From: CAZRZN01 sp964604565
GTDB lineage: Bacteria > Pseudomonadota > Alphaproteobacteria > Rhodobacterales > Rhodobacteraceae
Length of the DNA: 15,271 nt
Direction of reading: 5' to 3'
Assembly (NCBI GenBank): GCA_964604565.1
Contig: CAZRZN010000085.1
Coordinates: 1 to 15,271, forward strand
Part shown: positions 7,407 through 14,625 of the stretch, one piece after another
Position numbering within the stretch: the stretch's first letter is position 1
How the letters are laid out: every line of letters starts with the position of its first letter
Translations under genes and position numbers: made by a program
Notes under the pieces: generated by a model
The model's database searches: none
Seen by the model: the letters and a program-made list of their open reading frames with translations, nothing else
What the model was told of the DNA's origin: nothing

Positions 7407-8089
7407 TGGCCGGCCCGACGCTGAAGCTGACGGGTATCGAGAAAACCTACAAAAAAGGTCTTCCGGGCGAAGTGCAGGTCCTTTGCGGCGCCGACCTGCA
7501 AGTGACCCGCGGAGAAGTCGTAGCCCTTGTGGCGCCCTCCGGGGCGGGAAAGTCTACCCTGTTGCACATCGCGGGCCTGCTCGATACGCCGGATTCTGGA
7601 ATAGTCGAGATTGGCGGCGAGGCGATGCAGGGCCAATCGGACCGGCGCCGCACAGCGGTGCGGCGGGCGGACGTGGGATTTGTCTACCAATTCCATCATC
7701 TGCTGCCGGAGTTTTCCGCGTTGGAGAACATCGTTCTGCCGCAACTTGCAAGCGGGACGCCCAGAGACGCCGCCGAGATGCGCGCCCGGCAATTGCTGGA
7801 AAGCGTGGGCATCGCGCAGCGCGCCGACCATCGGCCCGCTGCTCTGTCAGGCGGTGAACAGCAGCGAGTCGCCTTTTGCCGGGCCATGGCGAATACGCCG
7901 CGGCTCCTGCTGGCGGACGAGCCGACCGGCAACCTCGATCCGACCACCTCCGCACGGGTCTTTGGCGCGCTCTTGACACTGGTGCGTGAAACGGGACTTT
8001 CGGCCTTGATCGCGACCCACAACCTTGAACTGGCATCGCAGATGGACCGTCGGGTGCGGCTGGACGGGGGTGTTCTGCATCCCGATTGA
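7406..8089 (+). CDS. lolD: Lipoprotein-releasing ABC transporter ATPase LolD
   Basis: A 227-aa stand-alone nucleotide-binding domain. Walker A reads A-P-S-G-A-G-K-S-T (43-51), with Ala in place of the usual first Gly; the Q-loop is Q95 in FVYQFHHLLPEFSALENI, the signature LSGGEQQRVAF starts at 148, Walker B is LLLADEP (167-173), and the H-loop is H205. The FHHLLPEFSALEN segment is typical of LolD. It powers LolC-mediated release of lipoproteins to LolA at the inner membrane. GGGGGA lies upstream of the ATG. It is in the same reading frame as lolC, separated only by the lolC TGA and 36 sense codons, and the two are clearly co-transcribed. Confidence 0.94.
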   Translation: MAGPTLKLTGIEKTYKKGLPGEVQVLCGADLQVTRGEVVALVAPSGAGKSTLLHIAGLLDTPDSGIVEIGGEAMQGQSDRRRTAVRRADVGFVYQFHHLLPEFSALENIVLPQLASGTPRDAAEMRARQLLESVGIAQRADHRPAALSGGEQQRVAFCRAMANTPRLLLADEPTGNLDPTTSARVFGALLTLVRETGLSALIATHNLELASQMDRRVRLDGGVLHPD

Positions 8090-8157
8090 GGTATGGCGAC
8101 ACCGTCCGAGGGGCTTTCCGTTTGCAGGACGGGGAAGTATCGGCTGCACCTTGTCGC

Positions 8158-8212
8158 TTGGGGGCTCTGCCCCCGCCGCGCGTTCCGCGCGTCTCCCCCG
8201 GAGTATTTCGGG
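8158..8212. repeat. Interspersed GC-rich intergenic element, copy 2
   Basis: It shares TTGGGGGCTCTGCCCCCG and CTCCCCCGG with copy 1 (3486-3540), and both end in an AT-rich TATTT. Between them is CGCGCGTTCCGCGCG, a perfect GC hairpin here, where copy 1 has CGCGCTGCGCGGGCG; the stems differ while the pairing potential is kept. It lies 69 bases after lolD and could terminate that operon. Confidence 0.7.
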
Positions 8213-8299
8213 AGAGAAGATGCCCTTTGCGCCTACAGTCTTTGATCCGTCCTGCCGGTTGCTGCCTGTGGCATGGGGTCCAGGGCGTGCCTTGTCCGC

Positions 8300-8323
8300 G
8301 TTGAACTGTTTGGCCTGTTCAAC
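8300..8323. promoter_or_regulatory. Inverted repeat GTTGAAC-N10-GTTCAAC
   Basis: Two perfect 7-base arms (8300-8306 and 8317-8323) around 10 bases, 127 bases before the Ldh2-family ATG. The spacing, close to two helical turns, would suit a dimeric regulator, but no partner regulator is adjacent. It could also be a hairpin in a transcript. Confidence 0.3.
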
Positions 8324-8449
8324 CTTTGGACGCGGGTTGGCGCCTTGACCGTGCCGTGCGCGGGAGCGGTTCGGCGTGTCCGCGCGAAACTTTCCTTTTT
8401 CGGGCCGGCGCTTTAGCCTGCCTCCGACGTCATCAGGAGCCAGACCGCC

Positions 8450-9427
8450 ATGCCCCGCATTCCGATCACCCAGATCCAGAGCCTTTCCGAACAGGCGCTT
8501 GCCGTGCATGGGGCCGCCCCTCCCAACGCGGCGGAAATGGCTCGTGCCATAGCTTGGGCGGAGGCGCGCGACAACAGGATCTGCGGACTCTATTATCTGG
8601 AGAGCTATTGCCTGCAATTGCGTTCGGGGCGGGTCGATGGGCAGGCCCTGCCAGAAATCACGCAGCCGCGCGTGTCCGAGATCCGGGTCGATGCGGCGCA
8701 TGGGTTTGCCCAGCCCGCCTTTGCCGCTGCCCTGCCGCAGGCGCTTGCGGCGGCCCGGGAGACAGGCGTGGTCACCCTTGCGCTGCGCAATGCGCATACC
8801 TGCACGGCGTTGGGCTATTTCACCGAGCAGATCGCCCGGGGCGGTGCATTGGGTCTGGGTGCGACCAATGCCTCGCCCATCGTCGCCGCACCGGGTGGCA
8901 AGACCCGTGTCATTGGCACGAACCCGATTGCCTTTGCCGTTCCGGACGGGCAGGGCGGCGTGTCGATGATGTTCGACATGTCCACGACCACTGTGGCGTT
9001 GGGCAAGATCACGATGGCCAAGGCCGCCGGAGAGCCGATTCCCGAAGGCTGGGCCATCGACTCCGAAGGCCGGCCCACCACCGACCCCGAAGCTGCGCTG
9101 CAAGGATCGCTTACCAGCGCGGGGGGGCACAAGGGTTGGGGCCTTGGCCTGATGGCCGAAATCCTCGCCGCCTGCCTTGGCGGTGGCGTGCTCAGCCGCG
9201 AGGTCGGACCGCTCAAGGCACCGGAGGGGGCACCACATGACCTTGGGCAGTATTTCCTGCTGATCGATCCGGGGCAGGGGGCGTTTCACGATCGTCTGCG
9301 TCAGTTAGCGGAGCATGTCGCAAAGGACGAAGGCGCACGGATGCCAGGACAGGGGAAACGGCCCTCTGAAGAGACCGACGTGCCCGAGGCGCTCTGGCAG
9401 CAAGTGAACGACCTTGCACGGGTCTGA
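8450..9427 (+). CDS. Ldh2-family NAD(P)-dependent oxidoreductase (malate/lactate dehydrogenase type 2)
   Basis: The 325-aa protein carries the Ldh2 family signatures: ARDNRICGLYYLESY near the N-terminus, VTLALRNAHTCTALGYF (about 108-124), ATNASPIVAAPGG, VIGTNPIAFAVP, FDMSTTTVALGKI and GGHKGWGLGLM toward the C-terminus. Relatives reduce 2-oxo or cyclic-imino acids (malate, lactate, ureidoglycolate, 2,3-diketogulonate, delta1-piperideine-2-carboxylate) with NAD(P)H in the cytosol. The segment that usually reads NSxH(F/Y)G, with the catalytic His, reads NAH-T-C-T here, so the only His is H116, one place early. Substrate class is therefore uncertain; cyclic-imine reductases are one candidate. AGGAG lies 10 bases before the ATG. 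The gene stands alone on its strand. Confidence 0.87.
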   Translation: MPRIPITQIQSLSEQALAVHGAAPPNAAEMARAIAWAEARDNRICGLYYLESYCLQLRSGRVDGQALPEITQPRVSEIRVDAAHGFAQPAFAAALPQALAAARETGVVTLALRNAHTCTALGYFTEQIARGGALGLGATNASPIVAAPGGKTRVIGTNPIAFAVPDGQGGVSMMFDMSTTTVALGKITMAKAAGEPIPEGWAIDSEGRPTTDPEAALQGSLTSAGGHKGWGLGLMAEILAACLGGGVLSREVGPLKAPEGAPHDLGQYFLLIDPGQGAFHDRLRQLAEHVAKDEGARMPGQGKRPSEETDVPEALWQQVNDLARV

Positions 9428-9429
9428 GG

Positions 9430-9452
9430 GGCCGGGTTGCCGGAGCCCGGCC
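9430..9452 (+). terminator. Stem-loop just after the Ldh2-family gene
   Basis: GGCCGGG (9430-9436) pairs perfectly with CCCGGCC (9446-9452) around a 9-base loop, starting three bases after the stop codon. There is no U-tract, as often in GC-rich alphaproteobacteria. Confidence 0.5.
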
Positions 9453-9788
9453 TTGGCCTGACGAAGCCGCCGTTTTCGGCACAGGGCAAGGAGCGTGCGC
9501 TTCGCGTTTATGGAAAGGGGATTGTTTGCAGCAAGTAGTGGTCTGCCCATAGCCGGAGCGGCGCCCATGGACGTTCTGGCCCTGACGACTTGGGCGCGGA
9601 TGTGTTCGCGTAGCCGAAGGCTTGGGTGCCGCATGTGCCTTGGCCGCGGCCAGAGTCGGGTTGATGGGCCACGAGGGCGTGTTCACGCCACACCGGCCTT
9701 GTCGCGTTAGCGAAATAGGCGCCCGCACCTTTGTCGCCAATGGTCCTGCATCAATCCGTGCAAGTCGTTGGTGCGGGCCGGCGCCTGA
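9453..9788. other. Convergent spacer, no supported gene
   Basis: 336 bases between the Ldh2-family gene and the dioxygenase gene. Short open stretches in different plus frames (about 9495-9600 and 9604-9700, the latter reading VAEGLGAACALAAARVGL) look weakly protein-like. They are not continuous and lack a credible start, so they may be a decayed fragment or simple GC-driven noise. Confidence 0.4.
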
Positions 9789-10928
9789 TCAGGATTTGAA
9801 GCGACCTTCGGATACGAGAGACCGGTAGACGGAGCGCATCTCTGCCCGGTCGGTATAGGTGCCCCGTAGATACCTGTCGCCGCTGCTGGCGGTATAGGCG
9901 GACCGCCCGTGCACAATCCGATGATTGTCGAACACCATGCATTCTCCCCCCTTCATCAGGAAGCGCATCATGTATTTGTCATCCTGCAACATTTTGCCAA
10001 AGCGACAGAACGCCGGGTAAAACCTGTCCAGGAGGTCCTGAGGCAGGTCGATGATGTCCAGCATGTGCTGGCTTATGGTCACGCCCTCCACCTCGCCATT
10101 CTTGTCCAACTCAATCACTGTCTGGCGCGAGCGCATGTCGTAAGTGTCATGTTCGCAATAGAAGGGGATGTCGATTTCGGACAGCAGCCGGAACCCGTCC
10201 GGGTCGATCTTTCGAAAATCATTCGCCACGGCGACAGCATCGGAATACAGGCTCTGACCGCCGTCGACGGTATTGGCCCGGCAATGCAGGAACTGGATGC
10301 CCGGGGCGAATTCCTCTGCCGGAACGTCCGTGTGCAATTCGAGGGCGCCAGCCGTGTAGGCGGTGTTGGTTGGGATGATGTGGGTATAGACATCGAAATA
10401 GGTTCCAAAAAAGGTCGGGCGGATCTGTCCGATGAGGTTGGCGGTATCGGTCAGCGCCGCGTCTGTATCCGGCATGTCCGTCAGGATGGCGAACCCCTCG
10501 ATCAGCAGGGCTTCAATCCACTCTGCCACCTTGCGCTTGTCGGAAATCAGCTCCGGTTGAGAGAACCGAGGGACATCGGGGTAGTGGTCCCCGTACCAGG
10601 GTTTGCGCGGCAGATCGGCCGGGTCCGGGCGCGGTTCCGCCGTCGAATAGGCCCTCAGCATGTTAAGCGGAATCCGCGATACATGCGCTTCGCCCTCCCA
10701 GTCAATCACCAATGCGTCGCCGTCGACTTCGGCGGTTTTCGCGCGCGGGGCGACGGGCAGGTGAAAAATATCGAAGCTGCGCTCCCGTGTTTCCGAATTG
10801 AAGGAGGTCGGACAGTTGTCCCGAAGCCAGAAGTAATTGAAATATATTTCACTTGCCCCATCAAGGCAGATTGAAAGGCCGGTTTCGGTCAGGCTGACCG
10901 GGCGATCCAGGGTATTCATCACGTTCAT
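9789..10928 (-). CDS. Gamma-butyrobetaine hydroxylase-like Fe(II)/2-oxoglutarate dioxygenase
   Basis: The 379-aa protein has the two-part layout of the BBOX/TMLH family: a small N-terminal domain (about 1-95, containing YFWLRDNCP at 32-40) and a TauD-type jelly-roll domain. The iron ligands are H199-T-D201 (ELHTDVPAEEF) and H340 in FDNHRIVHGRSAY, with R354 or a nearby arginine likely binding 2-oxoglutarate. Family members hydroxylate gamma-butyrobetaine or trimethyllysine using O2 and 2-oxoglutarate; the real substrate here is unknown. The N-terminal zinc site of BBOX (three Cys and one His) is largely absent: only C39 remains. The ATG at 10928 is chosen because AGGAAAGG precedes it and the domain begins just after. 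It diverges from a LysR-type gene, which probably controls it. Confidence 0.85.
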   Translation of the reverse strand: MNVMNTLDRPVSLTETGLSICLDGASEIYFNYFWLRDNCPTSFNSETRERSFDIFHLPVAPRAKTAEVDGDALVIDWEGEAHVSRIPLNMLRAYSTAEPRPDPADLPRKPWYGDHYPDVPRFSQPELISDKRKVAEWIEALLIEGFAILTDMPDTDAALTDTANLIGQIRPTFFGTYFDVYTHIIPTNTAYTAGALELHTDVPAEEFAPGIQFLHCRANTVDGGQSLYSDAVAVANDFRKIDPDGFRLLSEIDIPFYCEHDTYDMRSRQTVIELDKNGEVEGVTISQHMLDIIDLPQDLLDRFYPAFCRFGKMLQDDKYMMRFLMKGGECMVFDNHRIVHGRSAYTASSGDRYLRGTYTDRAEMRSVYRSLVSEGRFKS

Positions 10929-11044
10929 GATCGGCACCTTTCCTGGTTGCAGCGAACGGGTATTTCTGCCGCGCAGCATTTCCTGTCTTCGCAGCAAAGA
11001 AAATGCGGATTAGTCTGATCACAACATAAGTTCAGGATTAAGTC
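10929..11044. promoter_or_regulatory. Divergent control region between dioxygenase and LysR-type gene
   Basis: 116 bases, clearly richer in A/T than its surroundings. It must hold both promoters. A widely spaced inverted repeat GCATTT (10976-10981) / AAATGC (11001-11006) is present. LysR-type regulators usually bind such divergent regions at T-N11-A motifs, but I could not pick one convincing site. Confidence 0.5.
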
Positions 11045-11935
11045 ATGAAGCGCCTTCCCCCGCTCCGATTGCTTGTGGCCTTCGAGGCCGTGGCGCGGTT
11101 GGGCACGATGCGCGATGCGGCGCATGCGCTCAACGTCACCCAGCCGGCCGTGACGCAAAGCCTGAAGGCGCTGGAGGCGTTCATCGGCGTGACCCTGCTG
11201 GACCGGGACCGCAAACCTGCGCGCCTGAACCATCATGGTCAGATGCTTGCAAATGCCACCCGCGAGGGGTTCGAGACGATTGCCGGTGCCATCGAGGAAA
11301 TTCAGGCACAGGCCAGCGACCAGCCGCAGGCTCTGACGGTGTCCTGCACGCTTGGAATGGCGACCTACTGGCTGATGCCGCGACTGCCCGGATTTTATGC
11401 GGACCATCCGGATATCCTCGTGAACGTGCAGGCGCCGCCATCGGATGAGCCGACATTGTCCGCGGGGATCGATCTGGCCCTTCGCTATGGCACGGGCAAA
11501 TGGCCGGAACCCGGCACGACCAAACTGTTCGATGAGGTTGTCCGCGCGGTGGGTCAACCCGCGCTGATCCAGCGTCTCAGGGCAGAAGGACGCACGCTGG
11601 ACAGGGCGCCTCTGATCCATGTGAACGCGCCTGAAAATGCGTTGTGGGAGGGGTGGCCGGATTACTTCAGGAAATGCGGGTTTGCACGTCCGTCCACGAC
11701 GGGTCAGACTTTTGACAACTACGTGCAGGCGGTTCAGGCGGCGGTGGACGGGCGCGGCCTGATGCTTGGCTGGAGGTCGATCACGTCGACCCTTGTGGCC
11801 GAAGGCGCGCTCGCACCTTGGTTCGACTCCGCGCTCGATGTGGGCACGGGGTATTACGCGACGCTGTCGCCGCGCGGGGGGCGAAAACCTGCCGCACAGG
11901 CCTTCATGACCTGGTTGCAATCACAAAGTGCCTGA
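11045..11935 (+). CDS. LysR-type transcriptional regulator (GcvA-like)
   Basis: The 296-aa protein has the N-terminal winged helix-turn-helix of the family (PPLRLLVAFEAVARLG followed by TMRDAAHALNVTQPAVTQSL, about 5-40) and a two-lobed effector-binding domain from about residue 92. The PPLRLLVAFEAVARLG opening is typical of the GcvA-like subgroup, where the regulator often controls amino-acid or amine metabolism. It is transcribed away from the dioxygenase gene across 116 bases, the classical arrangement in which the regulator controls both itself and the neighbour in response to substrate. AGG lies eight bases before the ATG. The effector is unknown; by context it is the substrate or product of the dioxygenase. 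Confidence 0.92.
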   Translation: MKRLPPLRLLVAFEAVARLGTMRDAAHALNVTQPAVTQSLKALEAFIGVTLLDRDRKPARLNHHGQMLANATREGFETIAGAIEEIQAQASDQPQALTVSCTLGMATYWLMPRLPGFYADHPDILVNVQAPPSDEPTLSAGIDLALRYGTGKWPEPGTTKLFDEVVRAVGQPALIQRLRAEGRTLDRAPLIHVNAPENALWEGWPDYFRKCGFARPSTTGQTFDNYVQAVQAAVDGRGLMLGWRSITSTLVAEGALAPWFDSALDVGTGYYATLSPRGGRKPAAQAFMTWLQSQSA

Positions 11936-11983
11936 CTGATGACGCGGTCAGGTGTGCCATCACATAGCGCGCTTGCCAAGCGC
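11931..11983. terminator. Two short stem-loops after the LysR-type gene
   Basis: CCTGAC (11931-11936) pairs with GTCAGG (11947-11952) across the stop codon. GCGCTTG (11969-11975) and CAAGCGC (11977-11983) form a nearly perfect 15-base palindrome with one central base, followed by AAA. Either may end transcription in this convergent spacer. Nothing coding is seen from 11984 to 12193. Confidence 0.35.
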
Positions 11984-12193
11984 AAAGGCCGGACACGCAG
12001 GTATCTGGCCGGCGGACAAGTGTCCCGAAACGCTCGCGCCGATCGGCGGGCCGGAGAATTTGCATGATCCAACGGGCCAGAAGAGAAGCCTAAGCCACAG
12101 CCTGTCGTTACAGCCAGCGTCGCGTGTTCAGGGAAAGACTGTCTGTCGAGGGACTGGCCGCGCCGTTAAAACGCCCATCGGAGGATTGAGAGG

Positions 12194-13174
12194 TCACGCC
12201 GGGCTGAAACTCGCCTCGTAGAACCGCAGCCAGTTCGCGCCCAGAAGGCCCTCTGTCTCGGCCTTGGAAAACCCGATTTCGCGCAGGCCGTCGCGGATGT
12301 TGTCCCAGTCGCGGTTGTCGCGAAACCAGTCCGGCATCGGCGGGAAACCGGGCGCATCGGCCGACCCTTCGCCGTAGTCGATATCCTTGCTCCACCGGCC
12401 GGTGCGCATCCACTGGACGATGCTGTCGGGTTGATCCTGACACAGGTCGCTGCCGATCCCCAGATTTTCGGCGCCGTAGCGGTCCGCCGCCTCTGCCACC
12501 ATGTCGCAAAAGCCGGCCAATGAACAATTCGTGCCGTCTTTCAGATGGTGCGGGTATAGGGAAAACCCCAGCATTCCGCCGGAATTGGTGAGCGCGCGCA
12601 AGACCTCATCCGATTTGTTGCGCAGCGCCGGATGCCACCAGTCCGGGTTGGCATGAGTGATGGCGATGGGCCGGGTCGAATGATCTATCGCCTCCAATGT
12701 GGAGCGTTCGGCCGAATGGCTCATGTCGATCACGAGGCCGACGCGATTCATTTCGGCCACCACGGCGCGGCCCATGCGGGTCAGGCCGGTGTCGGCGTCC
12801 TCATAGCATCCGGTCGCAAGCAGGGACTGGTTGTTGTAGGTCAGCTGCATGAATCGCACGCCCATCTGGTGCACGATCTCCACGAGGCCGATGTCGTCCT
12901 CGATGGGCGAAGGGTTCTGAAATCCGAAAAAGACGGCGGTCCGGCCGGTTTCCCGGGCCTCCAAGACATGATGCGCCTCGGTGCCGCGCATCAGAAGGTC
13001 CGGGAAACGTTCGAACCAGCGATTCCACTGCTCAAGGTTCAGCACCATCTCACGAAAGGTTTCGTGGTAGGCGATCGTGACGTGAATCGCATCGACGCCG
13101 CCGGCGCGGAGCTGGCGAAAGACTTTTTCCGAAAAGTTGCAATATTGCAGGTTGTCGATCAACGGCGCGGTCAT
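12194..13174 (-). CDS. M19 (membrane/renal dipeptidase)-like protein with altered metal site
   Basis: The 326-aa protein aligns by eye with the M19 metallopeptidase TIM barrel: VIDMSHSAE (148-156, H153), ITHANPDWWHPALRNKSDE (172-190, H174) and LGIGSDLCQ (238-246, D243). In human renal dipeptidase the metals are held by H20, D22, E125, H198 and H219. Here the N-terminal H-x-D is replaced by IDNLQYCN (6-13) and the bridging Glu region reads FFGFQN (82-87), with Gln. So one zinc site is probably lost and activity on ordinary dipeptides is doubtful. From memory, GFQN-type M19 homologues occur next to dimethylglycine-demethylase genes in pseudomonads, which would fit an amine-catabolic role. The ATG at 13174 is the first after an in-frame TAG; its ribosome site is poor. 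The gene stands alone between the LysR-type gene and argD. Confidence 0.85.
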   Translation of the reverse strand: MTAPLIDNLQYCNFSEKVFRQLRAGGVDAIHVTIAYHETFREMVLNLEQWNRWFERFPDLLMRGTEAHHVLEARETGRTAVFFGFQNPSPIEDDIGLVEIVHQMGVRFMQLTYNNQSLLATGCYEDADTGLTRMGRAVVAEMNRVGLVIDMSHSAERSTLEAIDHSTRPIAITHANPDWWHPALRNKSDEVLRALTNSGGMLGFSLYPHHLKDGTNCSLAGFCDMVAEAADRYGAENLGIGSDLCQDQPDSIVQWMRTGRWSKDIDYGEGSADAPGFPPMPDWFRDNRDWDNIRDGLREIGFSKAETEGLLGANWLRFYEASFSPA

Positions 13175-13204
13175 GTCCTGACGCTAGCGGGCCGTGCCAG
13201 CCTG

Positions 13205-13221
13205 CGCAACGGTCCGTTGCG
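13205..13221. promoter_or_regulatory. Perfect hairpin CGCAACG-GTC-CGTTGCG
   Basis: Seven-base arms around a three-base centre, in the 269-base divergent region between the M19-like gene and argD. It lies 31 bases upstream of the M19-like start, so it could be an operator for that gene or a structured element. Confidence 0.35.
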
Positions 13222-13297
13222 GTTCCGGGGCAGACGAAACGGCGGGCTTGCCTTCGCGTCGGGATTCTTTAAAAGATAGCTGATGACACCTTGGACT

Positions 13298-13326
13298 TTG
13301 ACACGACGAGCCTGAGCTCTTTCATT
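13298..13326 (+). promoter_or_regulatory. Candidate sigma-70 promoter for argD-argF
   Basis: TTGACA (13298-13303), a perfect -35, is followed after 17 bases by TTCATT (13321-13326), a weak -10. It lies 117 bases before the argD ATG, leaving an untranslated leader with a CCGCGCC-TT-GGCGCGG palindrome (13328-13343). A second TTGACT further down (about 13387) is an alternative. Confidence 0.35.
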
Positions 13327-13443
13327 CCCGCGCCTTGGCGCGGCACCCGTCCTTGCGTCTTTATTCCCTCTTCACTCCCGCCCAACTTGACTTGCCGTGA
13401 TCGGCTTGCCACCAATCGGGCTTCCACTAACGAGGACTGCGAC

Positions 13444-14625
13444 ATGATCCCCTCCGTTCTGCCGACCTACAACCGCGCGCCCTTGCAATTCGTCAAAGGC
13501 GAAGGCCCCTGGCTGATCGAGGCGGATGGACGACGCTTTCTCGACATGGGCAGCGGCATCGCGGTCAACGCGCTGGGGCATGCGCACCCGGCGCTGGTGG
13601 CGGCGCTGACCGAACAGGCCCAACGGCTTTGGCATGTTTCGAACCTCTATCAGATCCCGGAGCAGCAGGCGCTGGCCGACAAGCTGGTGGAGACGAGCTT
13701 TGCCGACACGGTGTTTTTCACAAATTCCGGCACCGAAAGCTGTGAACTGGCCGTGAAGATGGCGCGCAAATACTGGTACGACAAAGGTCATCCCGAAAAG
13801 ACCGGCATTCTGACCTTCGAAGGCAGCTTTCACGGGCGGTCCAGTGCCGCCATTGCCGCCGCCGGATCCGAGAAGATGGTCAAGGGGTTTGGCCCGGTTC
13901 TGGGCGGGTTCAAGACGCTGCCTTGGGGTGACCACGATGCCCTGCATGCCGCGATCGACGAAACCGTCGGCGCCATCCTGATCGAGCCGATTCAGGGCGA
14001 GGGCGGCATCCGCCCGCTGCCCGACCAGTGCCTGAAGGGCCTGCGCGCGCTCTGCGACGAAAAGGGGCTGCTGCTGATCCTGGATGAGGTGCAATGCGGT
14101 GTCGGCCGGACAGGTCGGTTGTTTGCCCATGAATGGGCGGGCGTTGTTCCCGACATCATGATGGTGGCCAAGGGCATCGGCGGCGGCTTTCCCCTCGGGG
14201 CGGTTCTGGCGAGCGAAGAGGCCGCGTCTGGTATGACGGCGGGAACACACGGTTCCACCTACGGCGGCAACCCCCTTGGCTGCGCGGTGGGCAAGGCGCT
14301 GCTGGACATTGTGACCGCCACGGGTTTTCTCGAGGACGTGCAGCACCGTGCCGGCCATCTGCGCCAGGGTCTCGAAGGTCTGATTGCCGCGCATCCCGAT
14401 GTATTCGAAAGCGTTCGCGGCAGCGGCATGATGCTGGGCGTCAAGTGCAAGCTGCCCAACACCGATGTGGTCAAGGCGTGCTATGAGGCGTTGCTCATCA
14501 CGGTGCCTGCGGCGGACAACGTGATCCGTTTGCTGCCTCCGCTGAACCTTACCGAAGACGGGATTGTAGAGGCGCTGACCCGTCTGGAAACCGCCGCGAC
14601 CGCCCTGACGCAGGAAACCGCCTGA
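13444..14625 (+). CDS. argD: Acetylornithine aminotransferase
   Basis: The 393-aa protein is a class III PLP aminotransferase of the ArgD type. Landmarks are the substrate-side GSGIAVNALGHAHP (36-49), the phosphate-binding NSGTESCELAVKMARKY (94-110), FHGRS (129-133), the cofactor Asp in LILDEVQCGVGRTG (D214), and MMVAKGIGGGFPLGA with Schiff-base K243. It transfers an amino group from glutamate to N-acetylglutamate semialdehyde in arginine synthesis; many homologues also act as succinyl-diaminopimelate aminotransferase. The frame is open upstream to 13291, but those residues have no family character, and GAGG lies eight bases before the ATG at 13444. argF follows 105 bases later on the same strand, which strongly supports the assignment. 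Confidence 0.94.
   Translation: MIPSVLPTYNRAPLQFVKGEGPWLIEADGRRFLDMGSGIAVNALGHAHPALVAALTEQAQRLWHVSNLYQIPEQQALADKLVETSFADTVFFTNSGTESCELAVKMARKYWYDKGHPEKTGILTFEGSFHGRSSAAIAAAGSEKMVKGFGPVLGGFKTLPWGDHDALHAAIDETVGAILIEPIQGEGGIRPLPDQCLKGLRALCDEKGLLLILDEVQCGVGRTGRLFAHEWAGVVPDIMMVAKGIGGGFPLGAVLASEEAASGMTAGTHGSTYGGNPLGCAVGKALLDIVTATGFLEDVQHRAGHLRQGLEGLIAAHPDVFESVRGSGMMLGVKCKLPNTDVVKACYEALLITVPAADNVIRLLPPLNLTEDGIVEALTRLETAATALTQETA

Larger units (their letters stand above)
8090..8449. other. 360-base spacer between lolD and the Ldh2-family gene
   Basis: It contains the second copy of the intergenic element (8158-8212) and an inverted repeat (8300-8323). A 42-codon ORF from an ATG at 8220 has an AG-rich stretch before it but no protein character I recognise. 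No other gene is seen. Confidence 0.6.

Noticed and set aside
8220..8348. 42-aa ORF with an AG-rich upstream stretch
   Set aside because: The product has no protein-like pattern, and the upstream purines belong to the end of the repeated element.
9213..9740. 175-aa minus-strand open frame
   Set aside because: It overlaps the end of the Ldh2-family gene, its composition is Pro/Arg/Ala shadow-like, and it has no recognisable motif.
12632..13279. Long plus-strand frame opposite the M19-like gene
   Set aside because: It is the antisense shadow of a clear M19 homologue; His/Gly-rich composition is typical of complementary frames.
13291..13443. N-terminal extension of argD by 51 residues
   Set aside because: The extension is not family-like, contains the candidate promoter, and a better start with GAGG lies at 13444.
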